Program-made: the position numbers and the translations under genes
Notes under the pieces: generated by a model
Told to the model about the DNA's origin: nothing
Seen by the model: only the letters and a program-made list of their open reading frames with translations
Database searches by the model: none
NCBI GenBank assembly: GCA_017444395.1
Contig: JAFSWT010000039.1
Span: 1 to 47,611, forward strand
Length of the DNA stretch: 47,611 bases
Direction: 5' to 3'
From: Schwartzia sp. (in: firmicutes)
GTDB lineage: Bacteria > Bacillota > Negativicutes > Selenomonadales > Selenomonadaceae
Shown here: positions 1 to 7,721 of the stretch, piece after piece
Layout: each line of letters opens with the position of its first letter
Position numbering within the stretch: the first letter of the stretch is position 1

Positions 1-93
1 CGTAACCATTCCACTGCGGTATCCAATCCGCGTATAACAGAGTGGCTCTGCCGGAAACTGGGCTACGGTTCTTTCAAAATGCCTCTTGGCTGA
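1..93 (+). CDS. Possible 3' end of an unidentified gene cut by the left edge
   Basis: Frame 1 is open from the first base to a TGA at 91-93, giving 30 residues ending in GSFKMPLG. I do not recognise the product. The reading could be chance, because 30 codons is short for GC-rich DNA. It is listed because no other gene explains this end and the sequence becomes A/T-rich directly after the stop, as in an intergenic region. Confidence 0.25.
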   Translation, partial: RNHSTAVSNPRITEWLCRKLGYGSFKMPLG

Positions 94-113
94 AAATTTT
101 TTCAAAATGGGAC

Positions 114-142
114 TTGACAAAAGGTCACTACATAACAGTATC
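114..142 (+). promoter_or_regulatory. Weak candidate promoter upstream of the phosphatase
   Basis: A perfect TTGACA lies at 114-119 in an A/T-rich stretch. About 17 bases later there is only a poor -10 (around 136-142, CAGTAT/AGTATC). The position fits a promoter for the phosphatase gene with a leader of about 120 bases. The -10 match is weak. Confidence 0.3.
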
Positions 143-267
143 AGAAGGGACTGCCGTACGTTTTAGTGAACGTGCGACAGCCCCAAGAGTTCGTGAATTA
201 TAATGGCCGAAGTAATATTGGGAGAGAGATTATAGGCCGGGGCGCGGCCCCGGTAGGAGGAAAGACG

Positions 268-1536
268 ATGGGAAAACGGAAGAGAAGATTTATCCTGCTG
301 CTTTGGTTTGTCATCACGCTGGCGGCGTCGGGGATTGCCGGTGCCGAGCGGTACGACGCGTCGGGGACGCCACTGCGCCTGGATCGGGTGCTGGTGATGA
401 GCCGCCACAATCTCCGCGCGCCTTTGGACAGCGGTATAGCGGCAATCAGCCGCCTGACGCCCCATGAATGGTTCCAATGGACGGCGGCGCCGGGGGAGCT
501 TTCCCCCCGCGGCGGCGAGCTGGAGACGTTGATGGGGCAGTATTACCGCCAATGGCTGGAACAGGAGGAACTGATTCCCCGGAACTATGTGCCGGCGGAA
601 AATGAGGCGCGCTTTTACGCCAATTCGTATCAGCGCACCATTGCCACGGCGCAGTATTTTTCCAGCGGCATGCTGCCGATCGCCAATGTGTGCGTCGAGC
701 GGCATTTCGCGCTGAATGAGCCGGACCCTGTGTTCCTGCCTGGCTTCAAGGGCGTCAGTGACGAATTCGTGGCGCGGGTCATGGCGGAGATTGAAGCAAT
801 CGGTGGCACCCGGGCAAGGGGTGAAGCGCTGGCGCCTGAAGCGGCGCTGGTGGCGGAGGTCCTCGACTATCCGGAGTCGGAGGCGGCGCGGGAAAGCGGG
901 CTGGACTTCTTCCCCGCCGACGATATGGAGACGGTATACACGGGCGAATACTTCGCCATCCGGGGCTCGCTGCGGCCGGCCATGCGTGCCGCCGACGCTC
1001 TCGTCCTGCAATACTACGAGGAGAGCGACGCTTACAAAGCGGCCTTCGGCCACCGGTTGACGCGGGAGGATTGGCGCGGCATCGCGCGGCTCGGCTACAT
1101 GGGCGTCAATTCGTATTTCGAGCTGCCGGCGCTCTCCACCCGGTTCGCCCAGCCGCTGCTCAAAGTCATGCGGGACGAGCTGGCCCGGGACGGGCGGAAA
1201 TTTACCTTCCTCTGCGGCCATGACACGAACCTGGCGGCGGTGCTGACGGCGCTGGGCGCCGGGGACTACGAACTGCCCGATGCCGTCGAGGAGAAAACGC
1301 CCATCGGCGGCAAGCTGACCATCGAGAAATGGGTGGCCCCCGACGGGCAGGCGTATGCCGCGCTGTCACTGGTGTATCAGAGCACAGAGCAGATTCGCCG
1401 GCGGCAGCCGCTGGATCTCGTCCATCCGCCGTCCATCGTTCCGCTTCGTCTGGCCGGCCTGACACCGGCAGGAGACGGGCTGTACCGGTACAGCGACCTG
1501 GTGGCGCGGCTTGACAGCGTCATAGAGTCCCGGTGA
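268..1536 (+). CDS. Secreted histidine-type phosphatase (histidine acid phosphatase/phytase-like)
   Basis: A 422-residue exported phosphomonoesterase of the histidine acid phosphatase superfamily, which forms a phosphohistidine intermediate. The N-terminus is a signal peptide (basic MGKRKRR, hydrophobic core, cleavage near AGA-E at about residue 26). The catalytic motif is SRHNLRAP with His47; the usual RHG is RHN here. The proton-donor HD motif is GHDTN at about residues 318-319. Length is normal for the family. The ATG at 268 is chosen because GGAGGAAA lies just before it and the signal peptide begins there; the frame stays open upstream to a GTG at 166, but those residues look unlike a protein start. 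The substrate (phytate, sugar phosphate or other) cannot be read from sequence. The amidase gene follows on the same strand. Confidence 0.88.
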   Translation: MGKRKRRFILLLWFVITLAASGIAGAERYDASGTPLRLDRVLVMSRHNLRAPLDSGIAAISRLTPHEWFQWTAAPGELSPRGGELETLMGQYYRQWLEQEELIPRNYVPAENEARFYANSYQRTIATAQYFSSGMLPIANVCVERHFALNEPDPVFLPGFKGVSDEFVARVMAEIEAIGGTRARGEALAPEAALVAEVLDYPESEAARESGLDFFPADDMETVYTGEYFAIRGSLRPAMRAADALVLQYYEESDAYKAAFGHRLTREDWRGIARLGYMGVNSYFELPALSTRFAQPLLKVMRDELARDGRKFTFLCGHDTNLAAVLTALGAGDYELPDAVEEKTPIGGKLTIEKWVAPDGQAYAALSLVYQSTEQIRRRQPLDLVHPPSIVPLRLAGLTPAGDGLYRYSDLVARLDSVIESR

Positions 1537-1690
1537 TTGGATCGCAGCCAGGATTCTCCGCCGTCTTGCCGGAAGCAGTACAAGAAACAATAGCCAGGCT
1601 TCAAAAGGGCGGCAAATGCGTGGCGGCAAAAGCAAATCCACGCATGGTTGCCGTTGCCGGAAGACAGGTTGCGGGAAAGGAGACTTGTCC
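1537..1690 (+). other. Intergenic region between phosphatase and amidase genes
   Basis: 154 bases without a convincing gene. A short inverted repeat (GCGTGG around 1620 and CACGC around 1640) could fold, but it has no T-run and I see no riboswitch consensus. The GGAAAGGAG ribosome binding site of the amidase lies at its end. Confidence 0.3.
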
Positions 1691-2302
1691 ATGCAGGAAA
1701 TATCGCGTCGGGAATTTCTGCGGCGCACGTTGGCCGTGGCATTCGGCGCGGCGTTTTTGCCGTTAGCCGGTATGGGAAGCGCGGAGGCTTCGCGGCTCGC
1801 CGAAGAGGATATGAAAGGGGTATATATTCATAAGCGGTTCTTCAGCTTCAGCGAGTATGTAGAGCGCCCCGCGACGGAACGGATCGTGATCCACCATACC
1901 GAAATCGCGGATATGGCGAAGGGCGGGACGGCGGCAATGATTCACGCGCTGCACAAGCGAAAGGGATGGGCCGGCATCGGCTATCACTATTTCATCCGGC
2001 CGGACGGCATGATCGAGCAGGGACGTCAGCCGCCGATGGCGGGCGCGCACGCCTGGCAAAACAACGAAAACACCGTCGGGGTTTGCCTTGCCGGGAATTT
2101 CAACGAAAGCCGTCCGACGGAAGCACAAATGGCCGCCGCGAAGGAGCTGGCGGCGTGGCTCTGCCGCGCCTATCGGCTCGCGCCGGGCAAGCGGGGCGTG
2201 ATTGTCGGCCACCGCGATCTCAACGAGGGCACGACCTGCCCCGGCAAATATCTGTACCCGCGTCTCAACGAAATCCGCGCTTATTGCGAGGCGCACGCAT
2301 GA
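1691..2302 (+). CDS. Tat-exported N-acetylmuramoyl-L-alanine amidase (Amidase_2/PGRP fold)
   Basis: A 203-residue zinc amidase predicted to cleave the bond between N-acetylmuramic acid and the stem peptide outside the cytoplasm. The N-terminus carries a twin-arginine signal, SRREFLRR at residues 5-12, followed by a hydrophobic stretch and an AEA-type cleavage site near residue 33. The Amidase_2 domain spans about residues 60-195. Candidate zinc ligands are His68 (IVIHHTE), His174 (GHRDL) and Cys183 (TTCPGK); GYHYFIRPDG is the usual core motif. The ATG at 1691 follows a GGAAAGGAG site and starts the signal peptide; 25 further open codons upstream lack such features. A Tat signal suggests folding, perhaps with zinc loading, before export. 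Whether it serves turnover, recycling or defence is not decided by the context. Confidence 0.88.
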   Translation: MQEISRREFLRRTLAVAFGAAFLPLAGMGSAEASRLAEEDMKGVYIHKRFFSFSEYVERPATERIVIHHTEIADMAKGGTAAMIHALHKRKGWAGIGYHYFIRPDGMIEQGRQPPMAGAHAWQNNENTVGVCLAGNFNESRPTEAQMAAAKELAAWLCRAYRLAPGKRGVIVGHRDLNEGTTCPGKYLYPRLNEIRAYCEAHA

Positions 2303-2313
2303 CAATTCATACT

Positions 2314-2348
2314 ACTCGCTGTTAGAAATTTTATTTCTTACAGCGAGT
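2314..2348 (+). terminator. Long hairpin after the amidase gene
   Basis: ACTCGCTGT at 2314-2322 pairs with ACAGCGAGT at 2340-2348. After one mismatch, AGAAA pairs with TTTCT, leaving a small A/T loop. It begins 11 bases after the amidase stop codon. There is no T-run beyond the stem, so it may be a factor-dependent terminator, an mRNA 3'-end stabiliser or a repeat. Confidence 0.5.
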
Positions 2349-2391
2349 GCATGAGACGTCAGACGCGCCGTAGGCGCGGCTGTAGCCTGTG

Positions 2392-2416
2392 CAAAACAGT
2401 CCAGTGGACTGTTTTG
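2392..2416. repeat. Perfect palindrome
   Basis: CAAAACAGTCC at 2392-2402 is exactly complementary to GGACTGTTTTG at 2406-2416 across a 3-base loop. It sits just outside the left end of the MITE-like element and has no gene partner. Such perfect short palindromes are often members of dispersed intergenic repeat families; copy number cannot be judged from this window. Confidence 0.6.
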
Positions 2417-2736
2417 GGCGTATCTTCGATAAGAATTTATATAAAATTCGGTTCAATCACAATTCTTGTGGGAAATGAACAATAGAAAAGCCTATGAAAA
2501 AACAAGGTTCTCTGCTCTGTGTCAATCGTCGGCTCTGCCGGATTTGCCCCGACGTCGGCTTTAGCGAAGTAACGCTTTGACGGATTCTTGGCGGAGCTTG
2601 GTCGGCGCGCCCCATGTAGCGCATTGACTCTGATGCGCGACGACCCGCGACCGAGCGCCAGCTTTACTTGGAACGCGGGAAAAGCAGAGCGAAACTGCCG
2701 CAGCCTTGACCGCGGATTTAGAGAGGAGGGTTTCGA

Positions 2737-2764
2737 AAGGGAGGGCGACGCTACGCCCTCCCTT
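2737..2764. repeat. Perfect hairpin inside the MITE-like element
   Basis: AAGGGAGGGCG (2737-2747) pairs without mismatch with CGCCCTCCCTT (2754-2764) over a 6-base loop. There is no T-run. It is part of the structured core of the element. Confidence 0.6.
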
Positions 2765-2773
2765 CGCAGGGGT

Positions 2774-2792
2774 CTGGGGGCAGCGCCCCCAG
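2774..2792. repeat. GC-rich hairpin inside the MITE-like element
   Basis: CTGGGGGC at 2774-2781 pairs with GCCCCCAG at 2785-2792 over a 3-base loop. It lies ten bases beyond the preceding hairpin, so the element's transcript would carry two adjacent stable stems. Confidence 0.55.
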
Positions 2793-2933
2793 GGAAGACG
2801 TAACTATTTATCATTTCCCGAAGAGTCCGGTGTGTCTTCTGCAAGAAACAGCGAGCAGCTCATATTTCCGAAAAGATTCATTTCCCACAACAAAAATGAT
2901 TGAGCCTAAAATTCTTATCGAAGATTAGTATCA

Positions 2934-2983
2934 CAAAAAATACCGGAATGTTCAGCCATACGCGAACGCTCCGGTATTTTTTT
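2934..2983. terminator. Bidirectional intrinsic terminator
   Basis: A run of A then TACCGGA (2941-2947) pairs with TCCGGTA (2970-2976), followed by seven T. An inner GTTC/GAAC pairing extends the structure. A-run and T-run flank both sides, so it can stop transcription from either strand. It sits between rightward genes and the leftward gene ending at 3135. Confidence 0.8.
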
Positions 2984-3033
2984 ATCCCCGGCCGACGGCA
3001 ACAGCATCGGCAATGTTTTTGGGAACAGCCTCA

Positions 3034-3090
3034 CCCCGTTGCATGAAAAATCCCCCAATCCGCAAAAACAAATTGGGGGAAGCAACGGGG
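3034..3090 (-). terminator. Intrinsic terminator of the leftward secreted-protein gene
   Basis: On the minus strand TCCCCCAAT (3080-3072) pairs with ATTGGGGGA (3059-3051), followed directly by TTTTTC. An outer pairing of CCCCGTTGC (3034-3042) with GCAACGGGG (3082-3090) encloses it. It lies 45 bases after the stop codon of the gene at 3135-3512. Confidence 0.8.
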
Positions 3091-3134
3091 AACAGGAGTT
3101 TTCTAAAGGCTTTGGTCACGGGTATGGGGTGCGA

Positions 3135-3512
3135 TCACACGGTGTCAATGGACGCGATGGCGCCGGGACGGATCGTGATATGGTAGATGCGGAAAAGATC
3201 CAGATCGTACCACCACTCTTCGTCGCCGTTGTCATATACAACCTTGATGTCCCAATACTGCACATTGTCCCTCGGGTCGAAATCGAGGAAGAGTTCCTGC
3301 CCCGGATAGAGGACATTTTTGCCGAGTTCGTCCTGGTAAATCCACTCGTTCATGTGTGCCGGGCTGAGATAAATCTCGCGGATGATACGGCCCGTACCGT
3401 TCTCCAGTTCAAAATTCGGGCTGCCGCGCGCGCCGGCCACCGCGACGCCGGAAACGGCGACCGCCAGCATAAGCATGGCGATCAACAAACCTGCAAAACG
3501 TGATTTCTTCAT
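3135..3512 (-). CDS. Small secreted protein of unknown function
   Basis: 125 residues with a clear signal peptide (MKKSR, hydrophobic core, cleavage near VAVAGA at residue 27). The mature part is short, acidic and rich in Trp and Tyr, with ENGTGRIIREIYLSP near the start and IKVVYDNGDEEWWYDLD near the end. The alternating pattern suggests a compact beta-sandwich. I recall similar motifs in uncharacterised exported proteins of anaerobes but cannot name a family. The ATG at 3512 follows AGGAGG at good spacing. It is the last gene of a leftward group of exported proteins and has its own terminator. Low-molecular-weight envelope or secreted protein is the most that can be said. Confidence 0.75.
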   Translation of the reverse strand: MKKSRFAGLLIAMLMLAVAVSGVAVAGARGSPNFELENGTGRIIREIYLSPAHMNEWIYQDELGKNVLYPGQELFLDFDPRDNVQYWDIKVVYDNGDEEWWYDLDLFRIYHITIRPGAIASIDTV

Positions 3513-3623
3513 AAATAATAGCCTCCTGTATTGATTGTGGATGGTTCCCGTGCCTTGCCCAAGAATCTTGCTGTTCCCCGGATGCTGTCATGATTTTATC
3601 CGCGTTGGCGCCGATTCCCACTG

Positions 3624-6600
3624 TCACCACATCCGGCGCAGCGTCAGGAAGCACATGGTCTCGCTGTCATGCGCGCCCCGCTGCAGGCCCGCCTCACCCG
3701 TCAGGGTCCAGCCGGGGGCGAACTCGGCTTCCCCGGAGAGCGACAGGACCATATGCGTCTTGTCCTGCCGGCTTGCCATGTCGTAGCTTTGGCCGTCATA
3801 GCCCTCGTAGCGGAAGGACAGCTTCGGGTCAGCGCCGGCGAAAGCGTGCTTCACCCCCACCCGCAGGCCGTAGCTGCCGTTGGGGAGGTAGCGCCGGAAC
3901 TCGACACCGAGGCCGGCGGCGAAGTAATTGCTGGTGAGGCTCCCGACATGGTGATTATAGATGCCGGCGCCGGTCTCGCGGTAGCCGTTTTGCCAGAGCC
4001 GGGAAAACTGCGCGTTGACGTAGGGGCTGGTGTGCCAGATCTTGCCGGTGCCGCCCTGGAGGTCGTACCGGTACTCGCCGCCAATCTCAAAGAGGTGGCT
4101 GCGGTAGCGGGCGTCGGTAGCCAGGCCGAGGCCGGTGAGGCTTCGCTGCAAATGTGTCCGCATCGTGCCCCCGTCCACGTAGAACATGAAGTCGCTCTTC
4201 TTCCCGCGGCGCCCGGCGTAAAGGCCAACGCGGGTATCCCGGAACTTGCTCATGGCGCTGGTGTCGGCAAAGGAGGTCATGCCGTAGCTCACGAAGGCGC
4301 CCGCCCGCCATGTCTTGCCGTAGGCCCGGTCCCAGCCGAGGGCCAGGGCGGTGCCGTGGTAGTCCGTGTCGCTCTGGACGTGGCCCCAGTTCTTACCTGC
4401 TTTGAACCAGAAATCGTTGTCCACCGGCTGGGCGAGGTTCAGGGAAATCGCCGGGCCTTCGTCCCGGGTGTCCGCCAGATGCTCCGCCGGCAGACGGAGG
4501 GTGACGGGACGGCTGGCAAAGGCTTCGGCCAGATGCACCGAAATGAGATGGGAAACGAGGGTGCTCTGCTGGGCCAAGGCCGTCGATTTGGCGGCGGCGG
4601 GGGCGCTGACGGCGTCGAGGGCCGCTTTCGTCCCCTCCGGCGTCAGGCTGTAAAGGGGGCGCAGTTGCTCCCGAAGAACGGCATCGCCACGGTTGGCGAT
4701 GGCCATCATCGCGCCGTAAGTCTCCGCCTGCCGCTCCGTCAGCGTGCCGAGGTTGTTGGCGGCGCTGGCGGTAATGACGAGGCTGTCCCCCGCTACCGAG
4801 GTTTGCTCGTTCAAGAGCCCCAGCGTCACGCCGGTCGCGGTCTGTTCCGTCTCCGTGGTCTCGGTGGCGGGCTTTGTCGTCGCCGGCTTCGTGGCCACCG
4901 GCTTTGTCGTTGCCGGTTTCGTTTCCGGCTTCGCGGCCCCGGAGTTTCCCGGCTTCTGGTCCCCGTTGCCCTTTCCGTCGTCCGGCAGGGACGGCTCCGG
5001 GGCCGGTGGATCATCAGAGGATGGGGAGGCGCCGGCGGCGGTAACCGTCACCGCCGTTCCCGACACGGCGCTGGTTCCGTCCACGCTGCCGGAAATGCTG
5101 GTATCGGTGGCGGTTTGCGTCTTGCCGGTCACGCCACCGGTCGCCGTCAGCACCGTGAACCGTTCGCCCGGCAAAAGCCCCAGCACCGCGACCTTCGACC
5201 CCTGGACCTCGGCCGCGCCGTTCACCAGGATGTCGCCTTTCGTGCCGCCGGCGATGCCCAGCAGCGTCCCGTCGGAGAGCAGGCTGCCGTTGATGGTCAG
5301 GCGATCGTTCCTGGTGAGGGGGCCGATGGTGCCGTGGTTGATGAACCAGCCCGTGGTGTCGTCGGAGAAAGCCGCCGGCATCCGCGCCTTCACGTCGTTG
5401 AGGGTAAAGGTGCCGCCGCGAAGCATTGCCCCCGGGGCCACGTTCACGTTCAGGACGTTCGCCTGGCCGCTGTATTGCAGCGTCCCGGCGTTGACGTTGA
5501 TCTTCAGGTTGTCCTCCCCGAAGATATTGCCGCCGTAAGCGATATCGGCATTGAAGTTCAGCTGCGTCACGAGGTCGGGGATATAGTCGGCATAGGCATA
5601 GCTTTCGCCGTTGTACTGGATCTTCAGCGCCTCTCCTGCGCCGGCAGCGTCATAGGCGCCCTCGCACTCCTTCGTGCCGAACTGCTTCCAGTCCGAGGTG
5701 ATGTTCCCCGTGATGCTCGCGCCCTCGTTGATATTGATATTCTTGACAAAGGCGTTTTTCCCGATGTAGATGGCGTTCTCGCCGCCCGTCAGCGCGCCGG
5801 AGAGGTCATAGCGCTCCACCATCGCGCCGTTCAGCTCATTGACAGCCGCGTTGTATTGATTGGCGTTCATATCGGTCAGGGAGAGATTTTGCGCCGAGCT
5901 GATTGCCCCGGTATTTTCGTTCACCTTCCGCTTGTAGCGGATATACGAGCCGCGGTATTCGTCTGCCGCGCCGTTGGAGCTGGAGCCGAAATCGAAACGG
6001 ATACCCGTGCCGCCCTGCCCGCTGGCCGTCACCGTGCCCGCCTGGTTCACGGTCTGACCGCTGCCGTAGGCAATCAGGACGCCGTTGCCCCGCAGGCCGT
6101 TGGCGTGAATTTCCGTCGCCTCGGGAATGATGAGCGTATTTCCCACGCCGTCCACCCGCACGCCCGTCGCGCCCGTGCCCCGGGTCAGGATGTTCGCCGC
6201 CTGCGTCACGGTGTTGTTCGAGCCGTAGATGTGGAGGCCGATGCCGAGGGGCACGCTGCTGTAGGTATTTTCGAGATACGCCGTGCCGTCGGCATTTCGC
6301 GCGAAGTAGCCCTGCGTGTTCGTGATCGTGCCGCCGTTGCCGTAGATGGATTTCCCGAAATACGCCCGGCGGTCAATCTTGTAGCCGAGATCCTGCATCA
6401 CCGCCAGCTCCACCTCCAGGAAGGAAGTGTAGTTGCTGTAGTCGCGATGGCTCATCATGCCCGCGGTTTGGAGATGGGAGCCTTCAAATTTCCAACCTTC
6501 AAAGCCATTCACGGGAAGCCCGTCGCGGCCGAAAAACTTCGCGCCGCCGAGGGCGTTTTTGACGTTATCGCCGACGAAATAGGCGTAGCCGTTCCCGTCG

Positions 6601-7520
6601 GCGTCAATTTTCTTGTTCACGATGAAAACATCGTTTACCGTCAAAGCGGGTTTTCCTTCGGCCGTCAGATCCGCGTTCAATTTCGCCAGGTTGCTTGTCT
6701 CGTCGTCCGGCGAAACGAAGAACATCCCCGGCTTTGCCATCTTGCCGGTTTGATCCATCAGGTGCATCGCCCAGGATTTTTCCGTCACGTCGGAATAAAT
6801 GCGACAATAGGAGCCTTTCTTGCCTTCCGCCCCTACCCCGACGGTATCGTCTTCCAGCGAGATGCCCAGCGCGTGCCCCAGCTCATGGCGGAACGTGCCG
6901 ACGAAGTCCGCCGCCTGCTCATTGGTCGGAAGCACCGTGTCCGTGTCCACCCACCAGCCCAGTTCCGCGTCCGTACGCGCCGCGCCCAAAAACTTGCCGA
7001 CGGCAATTTTGCTGTAGGCATATGCACCAGCCGGAGGGATGTTGTTGTTCAGCGTGTCTTGCTCCAGGACCGAATATTCTCCGCCGTTCTGGATTTGGTC
7101 CATGACAAAATTTTGCGACCACGATTTTGTCGTGGCCTCGCCGGTAGAGTTCATGGAAATCGTGCCGGCGCTGGCGTTCTGCCGGTTTTCCGTATCGACG
7201 AAGATTTGCCACGGCTGCGTATTCTTTGCGCCGTCGCCGAGAAGCCCCGACCAGTAGGCGGCGCTGGAAACCGTAGCGTCGATGAGATCGTCCGACAACG
7301 TGTACGTCGAAGGGTCAACGTACCAGGAGCCGGTCCGTCCGAGCCCGACATTCTGGGGGAAGAACGTGAGCTCCGCGAATACCTGCCCGTTGTGGTACAG
7401 ACGCTCCATCGGAACGCTCACCGTATCCGTATTCGCATAGGCGAAGGACGGCGACGACGCCAGCCCCACCGCGATTGCCGCCAGAATCAGCCGTGTCAAT
7501 TTCCTTTTACTCCGTTTCAT
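3624..7520 (-). CDS. Autotransporter with an N-terminal metzincin-like zinc protease domain
   Basis: A 1298-residue type V secreted protein. A signal peptide (residues 1-29, ending AYA-N) leads to a passenger. HELGHALG at residues 212-219 is a zinc-protease HExxHxxG motif. The third histidine of a metzincin is not at the standard place; the candidate is His349 in SHLQTAGMMS, whose GMMS resembles a Met-turn and is followed by ELAVMQDLGY. A long gap before the third His is known in leishmanolysin-type (M8) enzymes. Residues 390-840 look like a beta-helix stalk (NT and G-rich repeats). A Pro/Thr/Lys-rich linker follows at about 880-930. The last 280 residues form the autotransporter barrel and end in Trp. 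The ATG at 7520 has GAGAGG eight bases before it. An outer membrane is required for this protein. Confidence 0.85.
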   Translation of the reverse strand: MKRSKRKLTRLILAAIAVGLASSPSFAYANTDTVSVPMERLYHNGQVFAELTFFPQNVGLGRTGSWYVDPSTYTLSDDLIDATVSSAAYWSGLLGDGAKNTQPWQIFVDTENRQNASAGTISMNSTGEATTKSWSQNFVMDQIQNGGEYSVLEQDTLNNNIPPAGAYAYSKIAVGKFLGAARTDAELGWWVDTDTVLPTNEQAADFVGTFRHELGHALGISLEDDTVGVGAEGKKGSYCRIYSDVTEKSWAMHLMDQTGKMAKPGMFFVSPDDETSNLAKLNADLTAEGKPALTVNDVFIVNKKIDADGNGYAYFVGDNVKNALGGAKFFGRDGLPVNGFEGWKFEGSHLQTAGMMSHRDYSNYTSFLEVELAVMQDLGYKIDRRAYFGKSIYGNGGTITNTQGYFARNADGTAYLENTYSSVPLGIGLHIYGSNNTVTQAANILTRGTGATGVRVDGVGNTLIIPEATEIHANGLRGNGVLIAYGSGQTVNQAGTVTASGQGGTGIRFDFGSSSNGAADEYRGSYIRYKRKVNENTGAISSAQNLSLTDMNANQYNAAVNELNGAMVERYDLSGALTGGENAIYIGKNAFVKNININEGASITGNITSDWKQFGTKECEGAYDAAGAGEALKIQYNGESYAYADYIPDLVTQLNFNADIAYGGNIFGEDNLKINVNAGTLQYSGQANVLNVNVAPGAMLRGGTFTLNDVKARMPAAFSDDTTGWFINHGTIGPLTRNDRLTINGSLLSDGTLLGIAGGTKGDILVNGAAEVQGSKVAVLGLLPGERFTVLTATGGVTGKTQTATDTSISGSVDGTSAVSGTAVTVTAAGASPSSDDPPAPEPSLPDDGKGNGDQKPGNSGAAKPETKPATTKPVATKPATTKPATETTETEQTATGVTLGLLNEQTSVAGDSLVITASAANNLGTLTERQAETYGAMMAIANRGDAVLREQLRPLYSLTPEGTKAALDAVSAPAAAKSTALAQQSTLVSHLISVHLAEAFASRPVTLRLPAEHLADTRDEGPAISLNLAQPVDNDFWFKAGKNWGHVQSDTDYHGTALALGWDRAYGKTWRAGAFVSYGMTSFADTSAMSKFRDTRVGLYAGRRGKKSDFMFYVDGGTMRTHLQRSLTGLGLATDARYRSHLFEIGGEYRYDLQGGTGKIWHTSPYVNAQFSRLWQNGYRETGAGIYNHHVGSLTSNYFAAGLGVEFRRYLPNGSYGLRVGVKHAFAGADPKLSFRYEGYDGQSYDMASRQDKTHMVLSLSGEAEFAPGWTLTGEAGLQRGAHDSETMCFLTLRRMW

Positions 7521-7565
7521 GTCCGTATCCTCTCTTCCCGACGGCAAGATGTTTATCCACACTAT

Positions 7566-7595
7566 ATGATATAACATCCCCCTCGCTTCCCGCAA
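7566..7595 (-). promoter_or_regulatory. Candidate promoter of the autotransporter gene
   Basis: On the minus strand TTGCGG (7595-7590) and TATCAT (7571-7566) are separated by 18 bases. The predicted leader is about 40 bases, with the GAGAGG ribosome binding site near its end. Both boxes match only moderately. Confidence 0.4.
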
Positions 7596-7634
7596 GGCAA
7601 TTTGCAACAATTTTTTCTGCGGATGATTGAGCGC

Positions 7635-7671
7635 AAAAAAGCCGCCCGGATGTTTTTCGCGTCCAGGCGGC
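7635..7671 (-). terminator. Intrinsic terminator of the clostripain-family gene
   Basis: On the minus strand GCCGCCTGGA pairs with TCCGGGCGGC (one mismatch) and is followed by TTTTTTG. It lies about 50 bases after the stop codon at 7722 and separates this gene from the autotransporter downstream. Confidence 0.85.
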
Positions 7672-7721
7672 TATCTGCGTGGCTATAATGCTTCTGTTTT
7701 GAAGTGCAATAGAGATTCTCC

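Larger units (their letters stand above)
2422..2925. mobile_element. MITE-like non-coding element with terminal inverted repeats
   Basis: The left end (2422-2479) starts ATCTTCGATAAGAATTT and continues to GTGGGAAATGAA. The right end (2877-2925) read on the other strand starts ATCTTCGATAAGAATTT and also runs through a CAATCA block to GTGGGAAATGAA. The arms match over about 45 bases with a few gaps. The roughly 400-base interior has no transposase and contains two strong hairpins (2737-2764 and 2774-2792). Size, inverted ends and lack of coding capacity fit a miniature inverted-repeat element moved in trans. I could not define a clean target duplication at the borders, so mobility is inferred. 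Confidence 0.5.
2303..3045. other. Gene-free repeat-rich region
   Basis: Over 700 bases with no credible gene. It holds a perfect-armed hairpin (2314-2348), a palindrome (2392-2416), a MITE-like element with inverted ends (2422-2925) and a bidirectional terminator (2934-2983). Short open frames inside the element have low-complexity translations and no ribosome binding sites, so they are not called genes. Confidence 0.7.

Noticed and set aside
166-267. Upstream GTG start for the phosphatase gene
   Set aside because: It would put 34 residues before a normal signal peptide, and the strong GGAGGAAA site serves the ATG at 268.
1537-1690. Possible cobalamin-type riboswitch before the amidase gene
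   Set aside because: A GCCAGG string is present, but the conserved core and supporting stems are missing and the gene has no link to cobalamin.
2588-2903. Small open frames inside the MITE-like element
   Set aside because: They overlap hairpins, lack ribosome sites and give repetitive Arg/Gly/Pro translations.
3669-7574. 1301-codon open frame on the plus strand opposite the autotransporter gene
   Set aside because: It is a shadow of GC-rich codon structure: no ribosome site, low-complexity Arg/Val/Gly-rich translation, and the minus-strand frame has a signal peptide, protease motif and barrel.
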